Assembly: GCA_029168955.1 (NCBI GenBank)
Contig: JAPDOI010000442.1
Coordinates: 186,001 to 250,000, forward strand
Length of the DNA stretch: 64,000 nt
Source of the DNA: Aplectana chamaeleonis
Lineage: Eukaryota; Nematoda; Chromadorea; Rhabditida; Cosmocercidae
Reading direction: 5' to 3'
Both the position numbers and the translations under genes were made by a program. The notes beneath the pieces were generated by a model. The model searched no databases. It was not told the DNA's origin and saw only the letters and a list, made by a program, of their open reading frames with translations. Below, in pieces: positions 42,930-54,422 of the stretch. Positions within the stretch are counted from its first letter, which is position 1. Each line of letters begins with the position of its first letter.

Positions 42930-43260
42930 TAACGTGCTACCCTATGTAGCAGTAGGGGAAACCTGCAAGTCTTCCAACTTGAAGAGAGCAACTTGATGTG
43001 AAGGTCCTTAGTGCTGCGTCTCAACCCCACGGTCATACGAAACCTTTTTTCATGAGTACCGGAATGAATCTCTTGCAGGGAGCATGATATCATTCCACCG
43101 GCATATGCTTCATCATGACGATAAATGGATGGAGTTGTTTTCAATACTCTTATCATGACCATAGGGTTACTGCGGATAGAATCTGCGGTTTGAATTTTAT
43201 AATTCTGTGTGTGAATGAATGCATACTGCTCCTCTGTCCTTTTATACCCCGCATCTCAGA
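42930..43260 (-). promoter_or_regulatory. TATA-bearing repeat with short open frame
   Basis: Minus-strand TATAAAA at 43240-43246, and about 80 bp downstream an ATG opens a 77-codon frame (42929-43162) of unknown type. The segment ATGATAAGAGTA and its upstream GTAACCC recur at 41960-42000, and GAATGACAGGATTATAAAAC-like sequence recurs at 39265-39290. This is a dispersed family rather than a unique gene. Confidence 0.4.
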
Positions 43261-43474
43261 CATGGGGTGGTTATTCCGCGGGGGATTATCGGTTGCCCCT
43301 CCCTGGCCATCCAGCGTATAACCGATACTTTTCCTCCGTACAATCGCACGTGGGTGGTTATTCGGCGGGGGAACGTTGGTTGGCCCGCTGGGGCATTTGC
43401 GGGGCAACCGATCTTCCACCTCCATCCAAGCGATCTCACACCGCGGTAGAACCGAACTAGATCGCCGGTCACGT

Positions 43475-43795
43475 GCTTTTCAACACACCCTGGGTATTCC
43501 CGGGTCCGCAGAGGGGACCCCAGGTACATCCCTGTTGGGGTTCCTACAAAGGAGGTGATCCATCGCCACGGTTCTCGGTGGGGTGCACCCTACCATGGGG
43601 AGATGGCCCCACAGTTGGGCATCACCCCCCCCCCCGAGCCTTCGACAGCCCCTTCCCCTCGGCGACAAAAACTATCCTCTGGCATCAGGTTGATCTTCTC
43701 GAAATTGACTCGAGGTCACTTTCAGGTATGGCTCCGAAGAGCCGACTGAGGCACACTGTCAGATGAGGAGACTTTTATACCCCTATCAATGTTAA
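43475..43795 (-). promoter_or_regulatory. TATA-box module, minus strand
   Basis: TATAAAA at 43773-43779, then CTCATCTGACAGTGTG and TCAGTCGGC, a hairpin CTCTTCGGAG and a C/G-rich tract. It parallels 30486-30690 and 49565-49777. A 12-C run lies at about 43627-43638. Confidence 0.45.
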
Positions 43796-44071
43796 TACTT
43801 TTGTCTAAACATGTTGATGGCTGCGCACCCGTCTTTTGTCTCAGTTGCGGAAAGTGCCACATATTCAACGGTAGAGCACGTCCCGCCGTTGCACCTTCAA
43901 CCCGTTTTCCACCGCCAAGTAACCGTCTCTGTGTATTGAATTTCTCTCTATCTGCGGTACAACCTACATTTCGGCTCCTCCCCGTTTTTGCTCCCGCCGT
44001 CGCACCGACAAGCCTTTTTACCCCGCTGAGCAACCGTCAGCGTGTCTGAGATGTTATGAGCGTGTGTTGAC

Positions 44072-45350
44072 CCATTTCCTGCGAAACGAAACATCGCGCC
44101 TGAACTGTCTTTCGATGCCGAGTGACTTCAAATCCTCTTTAACCACATCCGTCCAGAACTTTCGCCTACGCCCAGGTGGCTGTTTCCACTCAAACTCTAA
44201 CGTCGGACAGGGAACGAAATTCTCACGCTGTAAATAGTGTTTCGGTGTGTCGATTGCGTCCAACACAACTCATTCTACGACATCATAGAAAAAATTTACA
44301 ACAATGTTTTTTAATTTGCCTGTACACACCGAAACTCAGCCTAAATTGGAAATATGTTGTCATTTTAATCTCCTTATACGTAGATTATCATATAACTCAA
44401 GTTTTCATCTGAAATAAAACAAGGAATTCTAGGAATGAATTCCCCGATGTAGCGAAAATTTCCATGATGTCGTAGAATGAGTAGTGTTGGATGCAATCGA
44501 CATATCGAAACACGCTATTTTACGGCATGAGAATCTCGTTCCCTGTCCGACGTTAGCGTTTGAGTGCCGTTTCCAGACAGGATTTGGAAGCATTCTTAAA
44601 GCGTGTTATACAAGACGGTCCGACGTTTTTCTTAGTATATGCCCGAGCAGTCGAAGTCGACTTTCCATAGCTACTTGAGATGGCGTTGGGAGATGCTGGC
44701 ACCTCCCTCGTGTCAAGCGTTGATGTACTGCGTCGATTCCCTTGTAATGATCTTCGCTATGGCATACACGCGGCCAGAAATATCCAAGCAAACGTCTAAA
44801 AAGCTTCCTCTCCGTGCAATCCAACCTTTCCATCTGCGTCTTCAGTGCTGCCCACGTCTCCGATCTGTACATCATGATAGGGCGAATAGCGGATAGGCAG
44901 ACGCGCAACTTGACTTCCTTCACAATGGGAGTAGACCCCAAACACTTGGTTAGAGAATTGAATGCAGACGTAGCTTTCGCACATCGTGCCTTACTCCTGT
45001 TTTCACCTGGAAAGCTGACGTAAATCCGGCAGGTGTACGAACTGCTGCTGTTGTTCCTGTGTTCATGTCCTCGATTAACCGAACATACTTTTCCGGGACT
45101 CCATCTGCTCGCAGACCGTTGAGCAATCGATCACGATGAGGAGAGTCGAACGCGGCTTCAAAGTCTAAAAAAGCAAGCCGTAATGGCTTCGAATACCGCT
45201 TCCACGATTCATTTACTCTTCTCACGACGAACACTTGGTCGATGGCCGATCTTCCAGGTCGAAAACCGGCTTGCTCATCTCTGGTTGCTCCTTCAGGATG
45301 TTTGATAAGTCGCTCGAGAATGATACGTTTTAAAACCTTGTACATGACAC
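44072..45350 (-). mobile_element. RTE retrotransposon, second copy, 5'- and 3'-truncated
   Basis: Minus strand, similar to 26130-27390. The frame at 44950-45345 encodes RT motifs RIILERLIKH, GFRPGRSAIDQVF, LAFLDFEAAFDSPHR and VKTGVR. It then jumps to CAKATSAFNSL, losing about 370 bp that include the YADD catalytic region. 44606-44941 continues with SETWAALKTQMERLD and LRLLGHILRKT, and 44072-44180 with RRRKFWTDVVKEDLKSLG. A MITE interrupts it at 44187-44566. Confidence 0.85.
44187..44566. repeat. MITE nested in RTE copy 2, CACTCAAAC ends
   Basis: 380 bp with long inverted repeats (CACTCAAAC.CTAACGTCGG, CAGGGAACGA.ATTCTCA, CTCATTCTACGACATCAT). Compared with the uninterrupted RTE at 27275-27290 (GTTTCC in complement), the site shows a duplication of about 7 bp (CYGTTTC). 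It is 7 rather than a clean 8 bp, so hAT origin is not certain. Confidence 0.82.
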
Positions 45351-45800
45351 GAAGCGTGTGTTATCGTTCGTTATTATGTTTTGTTCGAGAATGGTTACGG
45401 TAGCCCAGCGGAAAAAAATGATCAGCATGGGCGTGCTTGTAAACGAAAATAGTTGCAAGAATTAGCTAACTCGAACACTGACCCGGGCCAAAAATGGATC
45501 TCGGCAATTCGCCCTAGCCTTCTTTCAATAGATGATCTAAGGACTTCAGCTATTGTATGTTTTCAAGCATAGTTACACCCTCTGCTCAAAAATAACCCAA
45601 TTGGAGCAGTTTTTCACGGTCATATGGGGGAAAGAGTAACAATCACCGAAGCCGACTCAATGACGAGTTCTACTGTGAAAAGTCAGGGACCCTTCAGGCT
45701 TTTGCTCACCATTTGCTTCAAAAACCATTTTGCGCTCCGAAACTGTGCATTTGGAAAGAGAGATTTGATGAAAAGAACAAACTATACAGGGTGATTAGGT

Positions 45801-46103
45801 AAGAACGTAAAGGCCAGCAGAACATTGCTCGACCCGACGCGTTCGCGCCACGGCTCTATAATTTTCTAAGTTTTTACTCCGATTTTGTTATATCTTCACC
45901 ACCGGTGGTGCTATTTTCCCTCTTCCTAGTTCAGACAGATCCTTAACTGCTGACCCCTGGAGAAGGACGGCATGTGAAGGAAGACACACCGCTCTTTACT
46001 TCTTTTATACTTCACCCTTTATCAATTGGTTATCAAAATTGTTTACGAGAGCCGTGGCGCGAGCGCGTCGTGTCAAGCAATGTTCGGTTGGCCTTCACGT
46101 TCT
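45801..46103. repeat. MITE with TATA box on minus strand
   Basis: The inverted arms are AAGAACGTAAAGGCCAGCAG / CGGTTGGCCTTCACGTTCT, with GAACATTGCTCGACCCGACG and GAGCCGTGGCGCGA. TTTTATA lies at 46003-46009. The internal sequence matches both sides of the Penelope insertion (39325-39383 and 41757-41930). Confidence 0.75.
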
Positions 46104-46740
46104 ACTGGAGGAGAAATGCAGGACCGGACATATTGCCAGTGCGGTATGATACCATGGCACTAGCAATTCATTCTTCTTCTTCTTCTTCTTCTTCTTCTGC
46201 AGCCACAGAGAGGGTCCTGTCATAGATTGAAGAACTGAGCCGCAAGCGTCGGATTCGTCCACAGATCTACTGTCGTTAACGATGTCGGTCTCATCGGGCA
46301 GTTGAAAGGGTGCGCAGTAGTATGCCCTTTATTACCACAATACGGGCACTCTTCAGGTCTGCTGCTATCGATCTTATGTAAATAAGACATAAGCATGGGG
46401 GAGTCCCCGCAGCGCAACGAGGCAAGGGTGCACCTGGCACGCCTACCGAGTTCCATCTCGGTTTCGCTGGCCTCAGGAGGCACGACTCCGAGAATTGAGT
46501 TTACGGCGGCCTTGCATAAGTGATCCTTGACGAATTGGGTATGCTCAGCACGTAAGAGACGGAGGCGTTCTTGTTGTGCGTTGGTCCATCTCTGTATATT
46601 GATTTTCGTGGGGGCACCAGCAAACGGCTTTCTTATACCTCTCTCTTTCACGGGGTCTAATACTCTTCTCGACGGATGATTTGGCTGCTTCAGAATGTTT
46701 ATGTACAGCTGCTGTGCATGGAGTTGGCAATGGTCCTTAA

Positions 46741-47176
46741 AGGCAGTGTCCACGATAAAAATCGTTTCCGAGTTTCCACCAGAAAACGAAGGTTTAGAGT
46801 CTGACTGTTCCATCAGTGAAGAAAGAATCATGAAAAACGCTGCGAAACATTCAAAATCAGCCCTTCTTTTTAGAAGCCACATTTCAACGGTGGATGAGTT
46901 GCGCGGGCATGGGCCTGAAGAAGACAGCGTGCGCAAATACGCCCAATGCTAAAACTGACCCACGCTCGCGCTCCAATGCTAATGTAGAAGCGGATCAAAC
47001 TGTTCCTCGGAAAACTCGACCGCGAGCGGAAGGGCTGCGCGAGCGGACTTCGAAGCCGTATGGAGCTCTTTCTGGCTCGTTTTCGTTCGTTCTTTCGACC
47101 CCAGTGCTCCAATAAGACCCTGAACTTTTGAATTCCTGCCAAAAACCGATGACGAAATTTATCGTGGACACTGCCT
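46741..47176. repeat. TTAA-target MITE in LINE F (AGGCAGTGTCCACGA type)
   Basis: 436 bp with the ends AGGCAGTGTCCACGATAAAA and TTTATCGTGGACACTGCCT. TTAA flanks it (46737-46740, 47177-47180). LINE D has an uninterrupted GGTCTCTAACTGGCA at 7149-7163, which proves the site. Confidence 0.95.
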
Positions 47177-47465
47177 TTAACTGGCAGGATGCGAGCTTTG
47201 GCGTGTAGGTGCTCTACTGGAGAGCTTTTAGAGCAGCCTGTTGCGATCTGTAGAGCTCCATTTTAGATGCGCTGCAGCTTGGATCAGGATGTGTCCGACA
47301 TGATATGCTGCCAGACTAGTGCAGCATACTCCAGGGCGGGCTGTACGATGGCCTTGTACGTGGTCAGGATCGTTTCTTCACTGCACGCCCAGGACGTTCC
47401 GCCGAGAGCAAGTAGGACGTTAAGTCTTAATTTCACTGCATCTTGCTTCTGCTCAGTGTTCTTAA

Positions 47466-47942
47466 AGGCACAGTCCAAGCTCAGGGGCGAAATCTGAGAT
47501 TCCCACACAATTGTGAAGTAGACCCACCCCACATAACACCTGCCAAGTGCGAGCTCTCATTTCCCCCGAATAAGCGAGATATAGGAGGAAGCCACCCTGG
47601 GGCTCCCACATCCGGAAGCCACTTTGGCACGCCCCTTTTACGACCTTTCGAGCTCAACTGTGGCGAGATGAGCGATGATTTCCGATCAGTAGCCCCGTTC
47701 TTCCCTTCATTCTCAGCCTCTCTATCCATTCAGGTCGGCTCGCATACATCGGTTGCAAATGACGGAAGTTACAAGCCACGGACAACTCGTCCACCATGCT
47801 TCCGTAGCTCAATTTTTGAGGGGCCATAACTTCGTTCCTAGAGGGTCTTGTACGATTTCAGAGACATCATTGGAATCAGCGTGGGACCGTTATCAATATA
47901 GACAGAAAAACAGAGAAACGATTCCGAGGTTGGACTGTGCCT
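47466..47942. repeat. TTAA-target MITE in LINE F (AGGCACAGTCCAAGC type), copy 2
   Basis: 477 bp, the same family and length as 32570-33046. The left TTAA is at 47462-47465. The right TTAA (47943-47946) is shared with the next MITE. Confidence 0.94.
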
Positions 47943-47946
47943 TTAA

Positions 47947-48389
47947 AGGCAGAGTTTGCGATAAAAACTACATTTGAGCTCTCCTCATGAGAATGTAGAT
48001 TTGGCCACCACAAAACTAAAAATAAGTGTAAAAACCCGGAAATTCGCGGAAAAAACGCTCGAAAACAAGGTATAAGGGCTAATTACCGGTGTCGGCCGGC
48101 CCCCTAATTAACGCGATTTTCATTAATGCTTGCTTATCCGCCATTTACTTTGCTGTTAAAGTAATCAGTAGTGTCCAGTAATGTTCAGAAATTACTTTAG
48201 AGGCAAAATAAAAGTTGGCAAAACAGGCTTTTACAAAAATCTCGGTAATTGGGGGCGGGAGGACACCAGGCCATAACTTGTTCCTGAGCGTTTTTTCTCC
48301 AATTTTTACCTTATTTTCACATTCGTGATGGTCAGATCTACCATTCCATGAGGATAGCACAATAACCGATTTTATCGAGAACCCTGCCT
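47947..48389. repeat. TTAA-target MITE in LINE F (AGGCAGAGTTTGCGA type)
   Basis: 443 bp with the ends AGGCAGAGTTTGCGATAAAA and TTTTATCGAGAACCCTGCCT. It abuts the previous MITE through one TTAA. The right flank is a mutated TTGA before GAAACTTCAAC, where LINE D reads CTTATGAAACTTCAAC. Confidence 0.92.
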
Positions 48390-49328
48390 TTGAGAAACTT
48401 CAACGAAGGATCCAACACGAGTCCGAGCAGCTTAGGGAATCGGGCGGCCGGCAGGCGAGTTTCGTCCCATTTCACCATGGGATGAGCTCTGTGCTCCGCA
48501 GGATCAGTGGAAAAGACGGTGACGGATGATTTAGCAGCAGAGACCGTGAGCATTTTGCTATCGAGAAAACATTTCAACTCGATCAAGTAGTCATTGATTT
48601 TACTGGCAGCTACATTTATGTCGCGATCCCGGCACAGTATAGTAATATCATCCGCATATGCAACGACCTTGATGTCTTGGGATGGAACGGGTAGATCTTC
48701 AATATACAGACTAAATAGAGCAGGCGATAGAACTCCTCCTTCAGGTAAGCCGGCGGCGATGGGAGTATGATATTGGAGACGTGTACTTTAAATAGCACAT
48801 TCGCCCGACGTCCTTTGATGAATGCGATTATTCACCGCTTCTGCCAGGGCGGAATGGTAGACCTTAACAGGCTCTCCGACAAAATGCCCAAGTTTACAGT
48901 GTCAAAAGCCGTCGTTAGGTCAAGGGCTACAGCTACGGTTCGCTGAGGTTTCATGGCAGTGAAGCCAGCCAAAACATAGCTCACAATATCCAGCAGGGCC
49001 GTAGTGGTGGAATGTAGCTTACGGAAATCATGTTGATGCTTTTGTTTGCTATTATGTTCGGCAAGCTTCTCCACAGCGATCTTTTCCGCAACTTTGGCAA
49101 TAGGTAGGAGAAGACTGATTGGCCTGTAACCTTTTGCCGTGGATGGTGGTTTACCCGGCTCCGGCAATGGGATGACGTGTGCTACTTTCCAATCTTGAGG
49201 TAATGTACAGGTGCGAAACGATGTATTAATGACGTCAGCGAGCAGGGGTAGTAGTTCACTTGTCAGTCTGCTGGGATCAAACAATCTGGCCCTACTGCCT
49301 TTGAGTTACACATTTCCTTGATCACCTT

Positions 49329-50977
49329 CTCAGGTAAAACTAGTTGTCCTGAACACGGCGAGTATTTGTCCTGAATTCGTACAAATCCAAAACAATTTCT
49401 CGACTGATTCTGTAGAATTCTCGATGAATTCCCGACAACTTCTCATCGTTTTCTCCAAAATTTTCAGCCAATTCAGGGAATCTCTTGCTGATTTCTCGAC
49501 AACTTTTTACTGTGTTGGTATCAGTAATGGGGTTCAGTCCATACCTGGAACCGCTATAGGGAGGTCATCCTAGCTGCCGTCGGCATCTGGGATATGATGC
49601 TCCCGCGGTCTCCGGGTGCGAGACCACCCTCCCCCCGAGCCGAAGAGCCCATCCCCTCAGCGGGCAAAATTTATCCTTAGGTTTCTGAGTGATCCTTTAG
49701 AGGTGGCTTGAAGTCACCACCCAGGATCGGCCTTGAAATGCCGAGTGAGCATTCAGTGAGATGAAGCGCGTTTTATACCCTTCGGTTTGTTCACTCTGAG
49801 CATGATAATGATACCAGAAAGAACTGAATTCTCATCAAGTTTTCACCATGTTCTCCACAACCAGTTCTGCCTGAGCTCATCTGTATAATGGAAGACTGCA
49901 AATTCTGTGTTTTGGTCACAGGCGGCTTGCTCTGCACGGTGTCCTGCTCACTACTGCTCAAGTCCTGTCCAACTTCCTACCAAATTCCTACTCTTTTTTT
50001 GACGATTTGCGCAGGGCTACTGTAGCCCTGCACACAGGTCCTCTAAGAGAACATGCTGCTATAGTGCCGCTACCCTCGCCTGTGCCGCGACAGTGCCACG
50101 GCGGATCCGCGATCGTCACTGTGCCAGGACGATTCTGCAGAAGTGTCTTGGGCCTCGACAACGCCGCGACATTGCCGCTATAGTACCGCAGCCGTTCCGC
50201 GTTAGATCCGTTCCGACTTCTCGAGGATGCGTCAGCGAACCTGAGTCAGCAGCGATACACTGTCGTGTGTGGTAAAACGAGATTTTCGTCTGTTCAATCA
50301 CCCAAATGTGAGGTACTTCCCGCATGTCCTGCTCACTTTTTGCAGAACCTTGCGCGCACTGCACCATGTCCTGCGCCCTTCGCGCAAATTCGTACCCACA
50401 CTGCACAATGCCCTGCGCGCTTCGTGCAGGTCCGTGTCCGTTGTCCTGCGCATTTCGTGCAGGTTCGTGCCCAATATCCTGCGCACATCGGGCAGGTCGT
50501 TCTGTACGTCGAACGCAATGCCTCATACAGTTCCTATTCTTTCCTGCTCACTCCTGTTCGAGGTCTTTCTAATCCTCCCGATTCCCAGCTCAACGTTCGA
50601 CATTGCCCTGCTTGACCTCTGCACATAATTTATCTTTGAAGCGCAGCTGCTTGTCGACGACATGCAAAACTGGTCAAGAAATCGTCAAAGATCGAAAACT
50701 TGTCGAGAAATAGTCGAGAATCCCGCTGAATTTAGGAACTTCGAATTTCTAGAGCAACCGTCTAGAATTTTCCAAAAATTTTCGATTAAATCGGAACGAA
50801 TTCTCCAGCTGGCCAGAAAATGTCTTGAACTCTGCAGCATTTCTGCAGCATTTTTCGACAAAAACACGATTTTCTCAAATTCTCGACAACTTCACCCTGA
50901 ATTCAGAACAACTTTTGGATTCCCGACCTATTCAGGACAAGTTTTCGACGAACTCAGGACAACTAGTTTTACCTGAG
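49329..50977. mobile_element. 1.65-kb non-autonomous inverted-repeat element in LINE F
   Basis: The ends CTCAGGTAAAACTAGTTGTC and GACAACTAGTTTTACCTGAG match perfectly. Compared with the LINE consensus CACCTTCTC.ACCTG, the insertion gives either TT (with 24-bp ends) or TTCTC(A) (with shorter ends) as TSD. No transposase is seen. The interior contains a TATA module (49565-49777, minus) and sequence rich in CTGCGC.TTCGTGCAGGT-type short repeats (50330-50520). Confidence 0.8.
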
Positions 50978-52450
50978 TTCTCAACCTGAGCGGGCGTCAC
51001 TGCATCATCTTCAACCATGAGTGGCAATTTACAGAGTTCCCGAACAGTTATTCTATTCTGCTTCTCTCTTTTTGTTCGAAAAATGCTTCCCAAGAGCATT
51101 TGCGGCCTCTTTCCCTGCCATGAAGACTCCGCCGTCGAATTCAATCGTGGTATTGTTGGCGGAGGTGTACTTTCCGGAGATCCTTTTAAAAACCCTTCCA
51201 CGTTGCTGCAGCATCACTCCTGAAGTTTATCTTCTCGGTGAACTTTTCCCAAAATTCCTTCTTGTGTCTGTCAAGGTCCCTCCTGATCTCATTATCCAGC
51301 TCGGCAATGTCTGGGTCAAGATGATCAGCAGCTCTCTTTGCGTCCCTTGTTCTTATCTTCTGCAGTGTCTCCCTGGTGACATTGGGAAAGACGGTCTTGA
51401 CACGGCCTTCAGGGATCGCAGTTTTCATCACCTTCCGGATGGCATCAGGGAGGTGGCGCTCCTTCTGATGTACATCGTCATTCCACGGATATTCGGCCGC
51501 TTGGCGAAAGGCAACCTCCCTGAACAGGCTCCAGTCTGCAAGGTCTAAATTGAGATAAGAAAGATGACGAATACCTGTATGGGGAGCAAGAGAGCTAGAG
51601 AGATCGATTTTGACAAGGGCCGGAATGTGATCACTGGAAAGAGTTGTGGATGTAGACCATGAGCAGGCAATAGAGAGATTAGAAGAGACGAGGGAGATGT
51701 CTGGGCTGGAAGATCGGCCGTTGGCAGGGAGACGAGTGGGCGGATCATCGTTCAGAATAGCTAGATCTCACTCCATTCTTCGACGTCATTTCCTCTAGCA
51801 TCAGAGTCAAGCGACGAGCAGAACGTGTGAGCATTGAAGTCACCCGCAAAGACAATTGAGGGAGATAGAGAGCAGTCATACAGCTGCTTGAGAAGTGGGA
51901 CAGGGTGGTAAATTGATGGGCAGGGTGTGGAGGGAGGAATGTATATATTGAAAAGAGAAAGTGGAGTTTTCAGAGGTAGATGGATGGGGATGTACTCAAT
52001 AGTGCCATCCACTGGAGTGTTTGGAATGATGTGAGAGGGAAAAGAGGACAGAGCAAAAGTAGAGACTCCGCCTCCTTGAGATGACCTAGGAGTATGATAA
52101 GCAGTATAGCCCGGGATTTTTGGATGTCGAGAGGTAGCAGAGGGAGAGAGTTTGGTTTTCTGAACCATGATAACATCCGGGTGATGAGTACGGGCAAAGA
52201 GAGATAATTCAGAAAGCTTGACGCCGTTGAGATTGATATGTACAATAGAGAGGGGGCGGTTGGTAGATGAGGAATTGGAGTTACTGGAGGCGGAACACAC
52301 AATACAACGAAAGGAAGAATCGTGGTGCCTCACAGAACTGAGACCCGAACAAGAGAAGTGCACCCACCTTTGTCATCCAAAACATTGGACGCTGGTTCCA
52401 TTCCAAGTGACATCCCTGTCGCATGTGGCACATGGGTACTTCTTCTTCGC

Positions 52451-52474
52451 GGGTCCTGGGTTCCTCTCGACGCC
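52451..52474 (-). other. 2A-like motif (GVERNPGP), LINE F
   Basis: The NPGP core is intact and is preceded by LAAALLKILLQRA. In this copy a stop codon lies a few residues upstream (after WERC), so the motif is a relic. Confidence 0.7.
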
Positions 52475-52775
52475 GGCTCTTTGCAGTAGGATCTTCAGGA
52501 GAGCTGCGGCCAGTCAACACCTCTCCCATGACAAAAACCCTCTCCGCGGAGGGATTGACGTCGGTTTGCATGGAAATGGCCTTCTTTCCTCCACACTGCC
52601 ACGGCAAGAACGTACGACATCTCGGCAGCAGCAATTCATTCGACGTGATCAACGGGTGGGTTGGTCACATCAACGTGTATAGGGTATTTGGGGGTGGAAA
52701 TCACTTTTACCCCTATTTGGACGGTGCAGCCTGCGGCTGCAGCGTCGCTCAGGGGAGGAAATCCCCTGCGTTGAG

Positions 52776-52941
52776 GGTTAAACTTCCAATGCCGTGCGTT
52801 ACCGATCGTCACAATAGCATGAAATGATGATATTAGTTGCATTTCTATATCAGACCGACCGACACAGACTCTCAAATGAAGGTTGCAAAGTATTTTATGG
52901 CTTTGTGGCAATCGGTACCGCACGGTATTTTTCGTCTAGTG
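52776..52941. repeat. MITE, TACCGTGCGGTACCGATTGC family, copy 3
   Basis: About 166 bp, matching 38515-38679 and 42273-42439. Nested in the palindromic MITE that LINE F also hit. Confidence 0.87.
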
Positions 52942-53445
52942 CGTGGAGGCTAAGTGCGGGTATTGCGGTGGGGGGAGGGACTGGAAATCAGTTTTACCCC
53001 TATTTGGACCACCGTTCTTCACAGGAGGAAAACCCGAGCTGTCGGCTGCTGGCTGATATGACCAACCCATGGTTGATATGACCGATTTGACGTTGATCAC
53101 GTCGAATCAATGGCTAATGCCTAGGTATCATACCTCACTGGCAATATGTCCGATCCGGCATTTCGCGTTTTCATTACGTTCTTATGGGTGATTAGCGACG
53201 CACATATGTCGACAGGATGAGATTTCAAACCCTGTCACTATATTTAAAGCGCTCCCTGTATAGGGCGGCGTGAAACTATGGGAGGGGCCAAACCTACGGG
53301 AGGGCCCAATCGCGAGCTACCCTCGTGTTGCTTCCATTCAACGACCTCGTTCCTCCCACGCTCCTCCCCGGGTTCCCCCGCCTCTTCTCGCTTGCAATAC
53401 CCGATGGCTATCACCCGGCATTGTGGGTCGTTTTTACGTTTCAAA

Positions 53446-54016
53446 ATGCGTAAACATTGGGCTGTAAGTCGTACGGTTCGATCTGCGTCGCTATCTCAAC
53501 CACGTTTAAAAGCATGTGTGCTGCCATTTATAATTCCTTCAGGACACTCCGGCTGTGCTACTCTTGGATTCTTCCTGGTGGGTCGTCTTTTATTTTGATT
53601 AATCAATTTTTCTCCGGTCCGCACGTCAATTTATCTTTCAGTATCAATCGAAATATTAAGCTCGTTTTTGATTATGTTGATACCATTAATAATTTTTTGT
53701 GCGAAGAATGTCACACAGTCTACTCGAACTTTAAAAATGAACAAGGTAAGATGAAATAAGAATGAATTAGCGCATGTTAGGAGCAAAGAGGGGTCTTGAC
53801 CTAAGCATTTCATCAATTTGTTCAAGGCTTCGAAGGCGCAAAAGCGAGGGGAGCAATCCGTGCAGACAGCAGTTAGTCAGAGAATGGTATGATGTTTGTA
53901 CGTTAAAAGCTCGCGATGAAATTCGCATTGGTGCTCTTGGCAGGGAACATTCAGTATCGAAAAAACCTCCAAAGTTTGCTGTGGAGGTCGCGAAACCGCT
54001 GAACAGGGCAAGCTGA
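53446..54016 (+). CDS. Weak candidate exons of an unrecognised gene
   Basis: An ATG at 53446 opens 44 codons to a possible donor at 53578. A segment 53640-53744, after CTTTCAG and before GTAAGA, encodes NIKLVFDYVDTINNFLCEEC and then HTVYSNFKNEQ. 53826-54016, after GTTCAAG, encodes a basic stretch (RLRRRKSEGSNP) ending in TGA. The last two look coding in composition, but phases do not join cleanly from the first segment. I do not recognise the family and do not claim function. Confidence 0.25.
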
Positions 54017-54229
54017 CGAATTTTGATGAGCGTGTTGGTTATCTCTCACTAGAGACCGTTTTACCCGCAACCGACGATTCGAAAGTCCATGTTTTGGTTG
54101 TTGTAGGCTTGTGACAGTAAATAATTTTTTTCGTGCTCGGATTTATCCAAAATCCCTCGGGGATTCCAAAAAGGGCATTTTCATTGCTTCGCGAAAAGGT
54201 CGGGGTACCTCTTACAGAAAATTTGGCTG

Positions 54230-54422
54230 TATCCTAGACGGGGGGGCACCTAATATTTACTCATAGAAATGAACGAAAAACCTGGCAAAAAATGCTTGAT
54301 ATTGCTGTCAAGCATTGTTGCTACTAAATATCTATAGAAATACTTCGACTGGTAGCGCTACCAATCGGTAAATCACTTCACTTCTGATTTGAATCCTGAG
54401 TGGCCTCCCCCCGTCTAGGATA
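54230..54422. repeat. MITE, TATCCTAGACGGGGGG ends, 193 bp
   Basis: TATCCTAGACGGGGGGG on the left and CCCCCCGTCTAGGATA on the right form a near-perfect inverted pair. It lies just before the dispersed repeat at 54423. Confidence 0.8.

Larger units (their letters stand above)
46174..52629 (-). mobile_element. LINE copy F, full-length but interrupted four times
   Basis: Same family as copies A, B and D. The TSD AGCAATTCATTC lies at 46162-46173 and 52630-52641. The 5' end is CTGCCGAGATG and the 3' tail (TTC)n in + orientation. With its insertions removed the length is about 3.45 kb, matching copy D. Coding blocks: C-terminal domain 46220-46736 (YCGNKGHTTAHPFNCP), RT thumb 47181-47461, RT palm/fingers 48394-49328 (YADD about 48645-48656; ALDLTTAFDTVN), linker 50978-51545, endonuclease 51761-52363 (AGDFNAHTF), finger and 2A region up to 52629. 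Stops and frameshifts are present. Confidence 0.9.
46116..53168. repeat. Palindromic MITE split by LINE F
   Basis: The left arm 46116-46161 (GGACATATTGCCAGTG.GGTATGATACC) pairs with 53090-53160. LINE F lies in the left arm, and the arm continues at 52642 (GACGTGATCAACG). Without the LINE the element is about 590 bp and contains the MITE at 52776-52941. Confidence 0.75.

Noticed and set aside
42929..43162. 77-codon frame downstream of a TATA box as a gene
   Set aside because: Parts recur in other repeats (41960-42000, 39265-39290), so it belongs to a dispersed element; no family was recognised.
46174..46200. (TTC)n as a regulatory element or plain microsatellite
   Set aside because: It is the 3' tail of LINE F. 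Similar tails end copies A, B and D.
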